Assembly (NCBI RefSeq): GCF_016863135.1
Contig: NZ_BOOH01000069.1
Location: 1-64,000, forward strand
Direction of reading: 5' to 3'
Origin: Planobispora longispora
Lineage (GTDB): Bacteria; Actinomycetota; Actinomycetes; Streptosporangiales; Streptosporangiaceae
DNA: 64,000 nt
Shown here one piece after another: positions 15,994-24,282 of this stretch. How positions within the stretch are numbered: the first letter of the stretch is position 1; each line of letters opens with the position of its first letter. Below the pieces are notes generated by a model. It did not search any database, was not told where the DNA came from, and saw only the letters and a program-made list of their open reading frames with translations. A program made the position numbers and the translations under genes.

Positions 15994-18671
15994 TCCACCT
16001 TCCGCTCCCGGACCGGTGCGTCGACCAGGTCCGTCCCGTCGTCGGCGAAACAGCGCAGCCAGTACGGCCTGGACTGCCGGGGCGCGGGCACGGTGAGCGT
16101 GACGGGGGCGAGCAGGCCGGTCCACTCGGCGAGCACCCGGCCGTCGTCGTCGGACAGGGGCTGGATCCAGCCCGGCTTCAGCACCAGGATCAGCCGCGCG
16201 ACCGGGACCGGCCGGTCGGCGTCGAGCTCGACCGTCAGCGAGCGCCGCCACGGCGGCCCGTGGAAACGCAGCCGGCAGCGGACCGGGACGGCGGCCTCCA
16301 GGCGCACCGTGGCGGCCGGGCCGCGGACCCGCGCGCCGTGGATCCGAGCGGTCGGGGCGACCTCGATCGTGAGCGGCTCGCCCTCGGGGTGCTCCAGGCG
16401 GACCCCGCCCTGCGCGCGGTAGGCCGCCGCGCTGACCGTCGTGCTCCGCCCGCCCCAGCTCACCTCCATCTCGGGGACCCCGGCCGGCCAGTCGAATCCG
16501 ACGAGGATCGCGGGGCCGCGCCGCTGCGCGGTGAGCCCGGCCGGCGGGGGCAGGCCGACGTGCTCCCGGTGGGCGCCGACCGTCGCGAGGTCCCCCGCGA
16601 CGGTCACCGCCAGCAGCACGCCGGAGGAGGCGGGGGGCCGGAGCAGGTGGCCGCCCGCTCCCACCGGCGTCGCGGGGACCGCCCGCCCGGCCCGGCGGAC
16701 CTCAGCCAGCGAGAGCGTCGCGCCGAGCGGCCAGGGCGGGACGGCGTCGAGCGCGAGGAACTCCACCATGCCCGCCGCGGGCTCGGCGCAGGTCACCAGG
16801 AGCCGTCCGGGCGCGGAGGGGTCGGGACGCACGCTGAACTCCGTCACCGGCTCGGGCCGGGCGTGCGGGGTCACGGTCCGCCGCACGCCCGGGGTGGTCA
16901 CCTCGCCGGAGCCGCCGGGGTCGTGGGAGCCGCGGGAGCCGTCAGGGCCGCCGGAGCCGCCGGAGTCGTCAGGGCCGCGGGGGCCGGGGTACACCGCGGA
17001 GACGACGTAGACGTGCCCGGCGCCGTTGGTCACCTCCCGGTCGCGGAAGCCGGTCGCGTCCGCCGGGACCGGGCGCCCGTCCCGGGTGACCACGACCCTC
17101 AGCGCCTGCGGGGGGAGCGACCAGCGGCCGGTGACGATCCCGTCGCCGGCGGTCAGCCGCACGTCGCGCGGCTCGGGCCGGACCACGACCGGGGAGGCAG
17201 GCACGGGGACGGCGGCGGCCTCCCCGCGCCGGGCGACGACGGAGTAGGTCACCGGCACGTCGACGGGCGGGGAGCCGTCGCGGAACCCGGACGGCCCGGG
17301 CGGCGCGGCGGCGAGGAGGACGCCGTCGCGGAGCACCTCGTAGGAGATCTCCCCGGCCCGGGACGGGGAGGGCCGCCAGGTGAGCACGACCGCGTCGTCC
17401 CGGACCTCGGCGCGCGGCTCACGTGCCGGGTGCGGTGCGAGCCGGGCGAGCAGCTCCCCGGCGCCGGGCAGGCCGGGGACGCGCAGCAGGGCGTCCTGGA
17501 GCATGATCCACGCCTCGTCCGGGTCGGCCGCGTTCAGCGCGCGTTCCCGCAGCTCCACGGCCGCCGAGAGCCGGGCCCTGGCCTCGGCCGCGAGGTCGGC
17601 GGCCTCACCGGTCAGCGCTCCGGACCGCGGTGTTCCGGTCTCCGGTGTTCCGGGTTCCGGGGACCCGGCTTCCGGTGTCCCGGACTCCAGCGCGGCGGCG
17701 AGGTCCACCGCGGCCATGATCTCCCCGGCCTCGATCAGCTCCCGCAGCCGCGCCGCGGGTACCGCGTACGCGCCGTGGGCCCCGCCCTCCTGGCGGACCG
17801 CGAAGACCAGTCGCCGGGCGTCCTCCTCGGCGAGGTTCAGCTCGTCGACGGCGTGGCGCAGCAGGGTGTCGTCGGAGGAGTGCTCGCGGACCCGCTCGCG
17901 CAGCCGCGTGACGACGTCGTAGCGGAGCAGCGCGGCCGGGTCGGAGGCGCCGCGCAGCGCGGCCAGCACCGTGTCGGCGCCGGTGGTCCAGGGGCCCCGG
18001 GTCCTGCGCTCCCACTCGGCCTCCACCTTCCTGATCTCCTCGGCCAGCGGGCCCGCCCCGGGGACGGAGAAACCGTCGAGGACGCGCATCCGCGCGCAAC
18101 GCCCGCCGAACAGGAAATCGGCCAGGTGGCGTCTGCCGAGCGTGGTGAGCGCCTCGCGCGCCCTGCCGTACCCGGCGTAGGGCGGGGTCTCGGGCAGCGG
18201 GTCGGGCGGGCGGACCTCGACGCCGAGCTCGGCGGTGAGCCGGTCGGCGTCCTGCCCGGTCACGCCGCTGGACCTGGCGATGCCGGCGACGATGCCGGGC
18301 GGGAGCATGCGGAGCCGCCCGGCCGCGTCGTCGAGGCGCCGCCGCGCGTCGTCGAGCCGTCGGGCCGCACGCCGGTCCGCCTCCCGCAGCGCGGCGCGGA
18401 GGGGGCCGAGGTCACCCTGAGCGGCCGCGGCGAAGATGGGGGCGTGGCCTTCGTGATCGGCGGAGAGCCGGTCGATCAGCGGGCGGAAGGTCAGCCGCCC
18501 GCGCAGCCGCCGCCAGCCCTGGCGCACCTGGGCGACGGTCTCGGCGATCTCGGCCCCGCTCATCGGCTCGCGCAGCTGGTAGCGGACCCGGAGGTCGTCG
18601 GAGAGGGCCCCGCCCGCCTGACGGGCGGGTTCGAGCACCTCCCGGACGTAGCGCCTCTCGTCGAAGGCCAT
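15990..18671 (-). CDS. Large helical plus fibronectin-III-like beta protein of the six-gene system
   Basis: 893 residues. Residues 1-410 are alpha-helical with a J-domain-free start (FDERRYVREVLEPARQAGG) and Arg-rich helices. Residues 417-497 and 500-595 look like fibronectin-III domains (DDAVVLTWRPSPSRAGEISY then EVLRDG). Residues 605-890 are further Ig-like beta segments. Two low-complexity linkers break the chain: a Gly/Thr/Pro/Glu repeat at 330-350 and a Gly/Ser/Asp stretch at 565-592. No signal peptide or membrane helix is seen. It starts 10 bases after the Hsp70-like gene and overlaps the GTPase gene by four bases. Architecture suggests an adaptor or recognition component acted on by the chaperone pair; this is inference. 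Confidence 0.72.
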   Translation of the reverse strand: MAFDERRYVREVLEPARQAGGALSDDLRVRYQLREPMSGAEIAETVAQVRQGWRRLRGRLTFRPLIDRLSADHEGHAPIFAAAAQGDLGPLRAALREADRRAARRLDDARRRLDDAAGRLRMLPPGIVAGIARSSGVTGQDADRLTAELGVEVRPPDPLPETPPYAGYGRAREALTTLGRRHLADFLFGGRCARMRVLDGFSVPGAGPLAEEIRKVEAEWERRTRGPWTTGADTVLAALRGASDPAALLRYDVVTRLRERVREHSSDDTLLRHAVDELNLAEEDARRLVFAVRQEGGAHGAYAVPAARLRELIEAGEIMAAVDLAAALESGTPEAGSPEPGTPETGTPRSGALTGEAADLAAEARARLSAAVELRERALNAADPDEAWIMLQDALLRVPGLPGAGELLARLAPHPAREPRAEVRDDAVVLTWRPSPSRAGEISYEVLRDGVLLAAAPPGPSGFRDGSPPVDVPVTYSVVARRGEAAAVPVPASPVVVRPEPRDVRLTAGDGIVTGRWSLPPQALRVVVTRDGRPVPADATGFRDREVTNGAGHVYVVSAVYPGPRGPDDSGGSGGPDGSRGSHDPGGSGEVTTPGVRRTVTPHARPEPVTEFSVRPDPSAPGRLLVTCAEPAAGMVEFLALDAVPPWPLGATLSLAEVRRAGRAVPATPVGAGGHLLRPPASSGVLLAVTVAGDLATVGAHREHVGLPPPAGLTAQRRGPAILVGFDWPAGVPEMEVSWGGRSTTVSAAAYRAQGGVRLEHPEGEPLTIEVAPTARIHGARVRGPAATVRLEAAVPVRCRLRFHGPPWRRSLTVELDADRPVPVARLILVLKPGWIQPLSDDDGRVLAEWTGLLAPVTLTVPAPRQSRPYWLRCFADDGTDLVDAPVRERKVE

Positions 18672-18681
18672 CGGGGACGGC

Positions 18682-20265
18682 CTAGCTCACGTGGACGCGG
18701 GCGAGGGCGGATCGGGAGCCGGCGACCTCCTCCTCGGACATGCCGCCGATCTGGATGCGCAGCTCCAGCCGTTCGCCGGTCTCGAGCTCGCGGGCGGTCA
18801 CGTGCAGCAGGCCCGAGGAGTCCAGCGCGAAGGCGACCTCGATGGGCCACCCGGCGGGCTTGCCGCGCGGGATCTTCAGCAGGCCCCGGCCGATCAGGTT
18901 GTTGTCCGCGATCTCCTCGGACTCCACGCTGCCGGCCTGTTCCATGACCTCGACGTCGACCCCGGACTGGTCGTCCTCCAGCGTGGCGAATCTCTCGGTC
19001 ACGTCGGCGGGGAGCGGGTCGTTGGCGTGCACGAGGTGGGCGACGTAACTGCGCCGGGTGTCCCGGTCGGTCGCCACGACCCCGAAGCTCCGGGACGCCA
19101 CCGTCTTGATCGTCCGGCCGGAGATCCGCCGGCGCTGCTCGGTGGACAGGCCCGCGCGGGAGGCCATCTCCTCGGCCCGGTCGTCCTCGCCCGCGCCCAG
19201 CAGCCGCCGGTAGGTCTCCTCGAAGGCGTACAGCGCGGCGCCCTTGGCCACCGCCAGGTCCGGATCCTGCAGCCGGGGGGCGACGCCGAGCTCCTTGTGG
19301 AGCCTCTCGGCCACCGCGGGCATCTTGGCCGACCCGCCGACCAGGACCAGGTGGTCGAAGCCGTCCACGCCCTTCGACCGCGCGGTCTCGACCGTGCGCC
19401 GGGTGATCTCGACGGTGCGGTCCAGCAGGTCCCGGGTCAGCTCCTCCATCTCCTCGCGGGTCAGCTCGACCTTCGCGACCCGTCCCTCGTGCATCACCCG
19501 CACCGTGTGCCGGGTGCGGGCGGACAGGGTCTTCTTCAGGTCCTCGGCGTCGCGGCGCAGCTGCTGCTCGGTCTGCTTGTCGTCCAGCGGACCGCTCACG
19601 TCGGGGTGCTCGGCCGCGAAGCGACCGGCCAGGTGCTCCACCAGCCGGTCGTCCCAGTCCGCCCCGCCCAGTTCGTGGTCGCCGTCGGTGCACACGACCT
19701 CGATGTCGCCGCCGCGCAGAGTGATCACCGTGGTGTCGAAGGTGCCGCCGCCCAGGTCGTAGACGAGGATCCGGCAGTCCTGGCCGGGGTTGAGCACGCC
19801 GTAGGTGATGGCGGCGGCGATCGGCTCGGAGAGGACGTCGATCACGTTCAGCCCGGCGATCCGGCCGGCCTTGCGGGTCGCGTCGCGTTCCGCCGCCCCG
19901 AAGTACGCGGGGACCGTGATCACCACGTCCTGGACGGTCTCGCCGGTGACGAGGCGGGCGTCCTCGGCCAGCTTCCGGAGGACGAAGGCGGAGATCTCCT
20001 CGGGCGTGTATTCGCGCCCGTGCATGGTCCGGGGCACCTCGTGCCCCATGTCCCGCTTGATCCGGCTCACCACCAGGTCGGGCTCGATCACCGCGCTGTC
20101 CTTGGCGGTCGCTCCGACCACGACGTTGTCGGGCGTCTCGAAGAACACCACCGAGGGCGTGGTGTCGGCGTCCTCCTGGTTGCGCAGCACGGCGGGCCTG
20201 CCCACCTCGTCGACGCCGGCGATGCAGGAGTAGGTGGTTCCGAGGTCGATTCCGTGAACAGCCAT
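18682..20265 (-). CDS. Hsp70-like chaperone lacking the helical lid
   Basis: 527 residues from ATG 20265, five bases after the GrpE-like gene. The actin-like ATPase domain is intact: GIDLGTTYSC (5-14), VYDLGGGTFDTTV (168-180), VLVGGSAKMP (307-316). A linker-like insert at about 350-385 separates it from a beta substrate-binding domain (RSFGVVATD to HVTARELETGERLELRIQI). The chain then ends, so the C-terminal helical lid (roughly 100 residues in DnaK) is missing. No DnaJ gene is next to it. It lies in the GTPase/GAP1 operon rather than with dnaJ or clpB, so it is an accessory, not the housekeeping DnaK. A role in folding or activating operon partners is inferred. Confidence 0.9.
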   Translation of the reverse strand: MAVHGIDLGTTYSCIAGVDEVGRPAVLRNQEDADTTPSVVFFETPDNVVVGATAKDSAVIEPDLVVSRIKRDMGHEVPRTMHGREYTPEEISAFVLRKLAEDARLVTGETVQDVVITVPAYFGAAERDATRKAGRIAGLNVIDVLSEPIAAAITYGVLNPGQDCRILVYDLGGGTFDTTVITLRGGDIEVVCTDGDHELGGADWDDRLVEHLAGRFAAEHPDVSGPLDDKQTEQQLRRDAEDLKKTLSARTRHTVRVMHEGRVAKVELTREEMEELTRDLLDRTVEITRRTVETARSKGVDGFDHLVLVGGSAKMPAVAERLHKELGVAPRLQDPDLAVAKGAALYAFEETYRRLLGAGEDDRAEEMASRAGLSTEQRRRISGRTIKTVASRSFGVVATDRDTRRSYVAHLVHANDPLPADVTERFATLEDDQSGVDVEVMEQAGSVESEEIADNNLIGRGLLKIPRGKPAGWPIEVAFALDSSGLLHVTARELETGERLELRIQIGGMSEEEVAGSRSALARVHVS

Positions 20266-20270
20266 GTCGC

Positions 20271-21026
20271 CTACCGATTCCCCTCGTCGTCGTTCCGGCC
20301 GTCGCCGCTCTCCACGTCCTCCGCGTGCTCTACGCCCTCCGCGCTCTCCACGTCCTCCGTGAGCTCCGCGGACCTCGCGGGCTCCACCGACTCCGCCGCG
20401 CGTCCGGAGTCCGGTTCGCACACGGATCCCGTCCCGGCGGCGGACCGCTCTTCCCCCGCGGGCTCCGGCCGGGGCGCGCGGCCGACCACCACGCCGGCCT
20501 TGCGCAGCACGCGGTCCCCGGCCACGAAGCCGTCGGCGAGCACCTCCACGATCCGCCCGTCGCGCCCGGCCTCCACGGTCTCGGTCCTGACCGGCCGGTG
20601 ACGCGAGGGGTCGTAGCCCTCCCCGGGCTCGACCGGCAGCCGTTCGGCCCCCGTCCTGGCGAGCACCTCGGCCACCTCGTCGGCGATCGCCTCCAGCATC
20701 GCCCCGGCGTGCTCGGCGGCCGGGGGCTCCGGTTCCCGCCAGCGGGCGGACTGCCGCCGGACGGTGTCGTGGAGGCGGTAGAGCCCGGCCCTGACCGGGG
20801 CGAGCGCCTCCTGGAGCAGCCCGTGCCGAAGTTCCTGGTTCTCGGCGTGCAACCGGTCGATGATCTGCTCGCGATGGGCCGCCCGCTCGTGCTCACGGCC
20901 GATCTCGACGGCGAGAGCGGCGAGGCTCAGGCGTATCTCGTCCAGGAGGGCCGGCTCGCCGCCCGGCGTCTCCTGCTCGGCCGGAAGAGAGGGGGATACG
21001 GGGGAATCAGGGGGGTGGGGCGCCAT
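20271..21026 (-). CDS. GrpE-like nucleotide exchange factor, first gene of the six-gene system
   Basis: 251 residues from ATG 21026, preceded by AAGGGGAG. Residues 25-100 form a long helix (coiled coil), and 139-183 match the GrpE beta domain (DPSRHRPVRTETVEAG, then ADGFVAGDRVLRKAGVVVGR). The last 65 residues are an acidic repeat-like tail rich in Glu, Ser and Val. GrpE releases ADP from Hsp70, and its gene directly precedes the Hsp70-like gene, so the two are a dedicated pair. The acidic tail is unusual and may be a docking region. The promoter should lie in the divergent gap at 21027-21261. Confidence 0.85.
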   Translation of the reverse strand: MAPHPPDSPVSPSLPAEQETPGGEPALLDEIRLSLAALAVEIGREHERAAHREQIIDRLHAENQELRHGLLQEALAPVRAGLYRLHDTVRRQSARWREPEPPAAEHAGAMLEAIADEVAEVLARTGAERLPVEPGEGYDPSRHRPVRTETVEAGRDGRIVEVLADGFVAGDRVLRKAGVVVGRAPRPEPAGEERSAAGTGSVCEPDSGRAAESVEPARSAELTEDVESAEGVEHAEDVESGDGRNDDEGNR

Positions 21027-21261
21027 TTACTCCCCTTAGGTGCGCTTACGGCATGACGCAGCGCCACTCTATCCCCGCAGGGGCGTTTTCGGAGGAGTCT
21101 CGTGCCGGGCGGGCGGTCATGCCCCCGTCGCCGGTCGTCAACAGGAACGTTACAGACCCCTGGTTGGCTGTACGTGCAATTACTCGGCTAAAATCGGCCG
21201 GTCCCTTTGCTTGTTATATATCAGGATCAATCTCGCCATGCACGGCGATAGGAGGTGCGGC
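21027..21261. promoter_or_regulatory. Divergent intergenic region between six-gene system and hotdog gene
   Basis: 235 bases without a gene. The part near 21175-21235 is AT-rich for this genome (TTGCTTGTTATATATC). It probably carries promoters in both directions. The right-hand gene has a clear ribosome site TAGGAGG at 21249-21255. I could not assign confident -35/-10 pairs. Confidence 0.4.
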
Positions 21262-21987
21262 ATGACGACGGCTGCTGGTCTGCAGACCGTGGTGACCGTT
21301 CCGGCGCGTTTCCGCGGGCCCGAAGGCACCGCGAACGGCGGGTGGATCGCGGGCACGGTTTCCGAGGCGCTGCACGGCGCCCGGCACGACTCGGCCGTCG
21401 AGGTCACGCTGCACGCGCCCACCCCGCTGGAGACCGAGCTGGACCTGCGCCAGCTCGCCAACACCGCCACCCTGACCCAGGGCGAGACCCTCCTGGCCGA
21501 GGCCATCACCGTCGCCGAGGAGCTCGACGCCCCGGCGTTCGTCCCCTTCAACGTCGCCGCCCACGCCGAGCGCGGCTTCGCCGGGCTCAGCGGCCACGCC
21601 TTCCCCGGCTGCTTCGCCTGCGGCATGCGCGAGCCCGGCGACGGCCTGCGGATCTTCCCCGGCCCGGTGGAGGGCGCCGACCTGGTCGCCGCCGGCTGGC
21701 GGGTGCCGATGACCGTCACCGACCAGGACGGCGTCGTCCCCGACGCGGTCGTCTGGGCCGCGCTCGACTGCGCCACCGGCTGGGCCCACTTCGCCCCCGG
21801 CGAGTTCGCGCTGCTCGGCCGCCTGACCGCCCGGGTCCACCGCCGCGTCTACCCCGGCGGCACCTACTCGGTGGTCGCCCGCGCCACCGGCCGCGAGGGC
21901 CGCAAGCTCTTCGGCGAGAGCGCGGTCTACGAGGTGGACGGCACCCTGGTCGCCGCCGCCAAGACCACCTGGATCGTTCCCGCCTGA
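21262..21987 (+). CDS. Hotdog-fold thioesterase-like protein
   Basis: 241 residues from ATG 21262, seven bases after GGAGG. The sequence looks like a double hotdog unit: TANGGWIAGTVSEAL near the start, then the family signature FPGCFACGMREPGDGLRIFPG near 116 and VVWAALDCATGWA near 165. Acyl-CoA-thioesterase-like proteins of actinobacteria have this layout. Substrate is unknown; the next gene is an acyl desaturase, which would fit lipid work. A perfect hairpin terminator follows at 22031-22065. Confidence 0.7.
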   Translation: MTTAAGLQTVVTVPARFRGPEGTANGGWIAGTVSEALHGARHDSAVEVTLHAPTPLETELDLRQLANTATLTQGETLLAEAITVAEELDAPAFVPFNVAAHAERGFAGLSGHAFPGCFACGMREPGDGLRIFPGPVEGADLVAAGWRVPMTVTDQDGVVPDAVVWAALDCATGWAHFAPGEFALLGRLTARVHRRVYPGGTYSVVARATGREGRKLFGESAVYEVDGTLVAAAKTTWIVPA

Positions 21988-22030
21988 TCCCGCCCGGCCG
22001 GGGGAGCCCCCGGCCCGGAACGCCTGCCCG

Positions 22031-22065
22031 CCCCGGCCCGGAACGCTTACCGTTCCGGGCCGGGG
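22031..22065 (+). terminator. Perfect 15-bp hairpin terminator
   Basis: Arms 22031-22045 and 22051-22065 (CCCCGGCCCGGAACG and its exact complement) with loop CTTAC. There is no T run, as is common for actinobacterial hairpin terminators. It follows the hotdog gene by 43 bases. Confidence 0.85.
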
Positions 22066-22081
22066 CGATCTGTGCGCGCGT

Positions 22082-22127
22082 GACAAATTCCGGTCGGCGA
22101 ATCGCCGCCGGGAGCGGAGAATTTGTC
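22082..22127. promoter_or_regulatory. Inverted repeat upstream of the desaturase gene
   Basis: GACAAATTC at 22082-22090 and GAATTTGTC at 22119-22127 are perfect complements 28 bases apart, enclosing a short inner GC palindrome (near 22096-22107). The repeat ends 26 bases before the desaturase ATG. It may be an operator or a cold-sensitive leader structure; both are inference. Confidence 0.5.
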
Positions 22128-22153
22128 GTGATCCGCGATTATCTTCGGCGGAC

Positions 22154-23092
22154 ATGGCCTCCTCTTCCACCGCACCGCCGGACCTGGCCGCCACTCCCGT
22201 GCCGTGGTTCGAGCGCCTGCTCGTCGTCCTGTTCGTCGTGGTGCCCTTCCTCGCGGTGCTGGCCGCCGTCCCCTTCGCCTGGGGGTGGGGCCTGACCTGG
22301 CGGGACGTGGTCATCGCCGGGGTGATGTACCTGATCACCGGGTTCGGCATCACCGTCGGCTACCACCGGCACTTCACCCACCGCTCCTTCCAGGCGAAGA
22401 CCTGGCTGCGGGTCGTGATGGCGATCGCCGGGGGCATGTCGCTCCAGGGCCCGGTCATCCGCTGGGTGGCCGACCACCGGCGGCACCACAAGTACGCCGA
22501 CCGGGAGGGCGACCCGCACTCGCCCTGGCGGTTCGGCCCCGGCTTCGTCGGGCTGAGCAAGGGGCTGTTCCACGCCCACGTCGGCTGGCTGTTCAGCCCG
22601 GAGCGCACCTCGCGGCGGCGCTTCTGCCCCGACCTGCTCGCCGACCGGCCGATCCGGTTCCTCTCCCACAACCTGGCCTACGTGCCGGTCGTGCTGCTCT
22701 CGCTCGGCCTGCCCACGCTCGTCGGCGGCCTGTGGGGCGGCTCGTGGCACGCCGCCCTGACCGCCTACTTCTGGGGCGGCCTGGTGCGGATCTTCCTCCA
22801 GCACCACGTGACCTGGTCGATCAACTCGATCTGCCACACCTTCGGCAAGGAGGAGTTCACGGTCAGGGACCGCTCCCGGAACGTGTGGTGGCTGGCCCTG
22901 ATCTCCCTGGGCGAGGCGTGGCACAACCTCCACCACGCCGACCCCACCTGCGCCCGGCACGGCGTGCTCCGCGGTCAGATCGACCCCAGCGCCCGGCTCA
23001 TCTGGCTGTTCGAGCGCTTCGGCTGGGCCTGGGACGTGCGCTGGCCGGACACCGAACGCCTGGCCGCCCGCCGGGTGAACGCGATGGCGTGA
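22154..23092 (+). CDS. Fatty acid (acyl) desaturase, membrane di-iron type
   Basis: 312 residues. Four hydrophobic segments (near 20-43, 52-66, 168-190, 198-215). All three histidine boxes are present: HRHFTH at 71-76, HRRHH at 108-112 and HNLHH at 257-261, plus the conserved H217/H218. Enzymes of this class place a cis double bond in acyl chains (delta-9 type) using oxygen and a ferredoxin or NADPH reductase partner, at the membrane. No reductase is adjacent. It controls membrane fluidity in the family. The inverted repeat at 22082-22127 may regulate it. Confidence 0.92.
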   Translation: MASSSTAPPDLAATPVPWFERLLVVLFVVVPFLAVLAAVPFAWGWGLTWRDVVIAGVMYLITGFGITVGYHRHFTHRSFQAKTWLRVVMAIAGGMSLQGPVIRWVADHRRHHKYADREGDPHSPWRFGPGFVGLSKGLFHAHVGWLFSPERTSRRRFCPDLLADRPIRFLSHNLAYVPVVLLSLGLPTLVGGLWGGSWHAALTAYFWGGLVRIFLQHHVTWSINSICHTFGKEEFTVRDRSRNVWWLALISLGEAWHNLHHADPTCARHGVLRGQIDPSARLIWLFERFGWAWDVRWPDTERLAARRVNAMA

Positions 23093-23263
23093 GCCGCCCG
23101 GCATCCGCTGGAGCGGCGCCGCCGTACTGACCGGAACCCCCGTCGATCCGCCGGCCGGGTCCCCGTTCTACGCCGGCCTGGTCGGCCATGGGGAGGGCGC
23201 CATTCGTGCCGGGACAAATGATGATGGACCGGCCTATAAGCCAGTAAGGCTCATAATTGCCGC

Positions 23264-24160
23264 ATGAGGATTACCGTCATCGAGCACGAGGCCGGGGCCG
23301 GCCTGGGATTCTTCGCCGGTTGGCTGGCCGCGGCCGGGGCGGAGTGCGAGGTCGCCCGGCCGTACCTGGGGGAGGCGGTGCCGGAGCGCGCGGCCGACGG
23401 GCTGATCGTGCTCGGCGGCGAGGCCGCGGCCTGGGAGGACGAGGACTACCCCTGGCTGCCCGCCACCCGCGACCTGCTCCGCCGCTCGGTGGACGGCGGC
23501 GTGCCGACCCTGGGGATCTGCCTGGGCGCCCAGCTGATGACGCTCGCCTGCGGCGGGAGCGTCGAGCGCGGCGGCGACGGGCTGGAGGTCGGGGTGCGCC
23601 GGATCGTCCCGCTCCCCGCCGCGGACGGCGACCCGCTCTTCGACGGCCTGCTGGACGGCCCGCAGCCCGTCGTCGCGGTGCAGTACCACGGTGACGCCAT
23701 GACCCGGCTGCCCGAGGGCGCGGTCCCGCTGGCCACCGGGGACGCCTACCCCAACCAGGCGTACCGGCTGGGCGAGCGCGCCTGGGCGGTGCAGTTCCAT
23801 CCGGAGGCCACTCCGGAGATCTTCACCGGCTGGGTGGACGGCTCCGCCGGGCACCTGGCCGCTCTGGGGCATTCCCCCGCGGAGCTCGTGGCCGGGGGCG
23901 AGGCGGCCGGGCCGCGGCTCGCCGCCGTCTGGAGGCCGTTCGCCGAGCGCTTCGCCGCCGTCGTCTCCACCTCCACCTCCACCTCCGCCAGCTCCACCTC
24001 CGCCAGCTCCACCTCCGCCGCCTCCTCCGCCGTCGCCTCCTCCTCCGCTACGGCCGCGGCCGCGATCGCCGCCCCGGAGACCGCCTCGACTCCGGGAACC
24101 GTCCCCGCCCCGGTCGCCGCCGTTCCCGTTCCCGTTCCCGTTCCCGTGACGGAAGGGTGA
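23264..24160 (+). CDS. Type 1 glutamine amidotransferase with low-complexity tail
   Basis: 298 residues. The class I amidotransferase fold is complete in about 1-195. The nucleophile Cys86 lies in GICLGAQ, and the His179-Glu181 pair in FHPEATPE. Such single-domain proteins in actinobacteria often act on small amines or on gamma-glutamyl compounds; no synthetase partner is adjacent. From residue 234 the tail is Ser/Thr/Ala-rich and ends in repeated VP units; the DNA there is simple tandem sequence. glnE follows on the same strand after 122 bases, so a nitrogen-related role is possible but unproven. Confidence 0.85.
   Translation: MRITVIEHEAGAGLGFFAGWLAAAGAECEVARPYLGEAVPERAADGLIVLGGEAAAWEDEDYPWLPATRDLLRRSVDGGVPTLGICLGAQLMTLACGGSVERGGDGLEVGVRRIVPLPAADGDPLFDGLLDGPQPVVAVQYHGDAMTRLPEGAVPLATGDAYPNQAYRLGERAWAVQFHPEATPEIFTGWVDGSAGHLAALGHSPAELVAGGEAAGPRLAAVWRPFAERFAAVVSTSTSTSASSTSASSTSAASSAVASSSATAAAAIAAPETASTPGTVPAPVAAVPVPVPVPVTEG
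23970..24145. repeat. Simple-sequence repeats in the 3' end of the amidotransferase gene
   Basis: Repeats of CTCCAC and CTCCGCCAG near 23970-24030 and four tandem GTTCCC units near 24121-24147 encode the Ser/Thr/Ala tail and the VP repeats. Such tracts are prone to length change. Confidence 0.75.
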
Positions 24161-24282
24161 TCGCGGGCCGACGCCGGTGACGCGCCGGGGCGCCGGGGAT
24201 ACGCTGGGCCACGGTGCTCCGACGGCGTGGCGCGTGCGTGTGAGATCCCCTGACCCCCTGATGCGAGGATTGAGGGACGACG

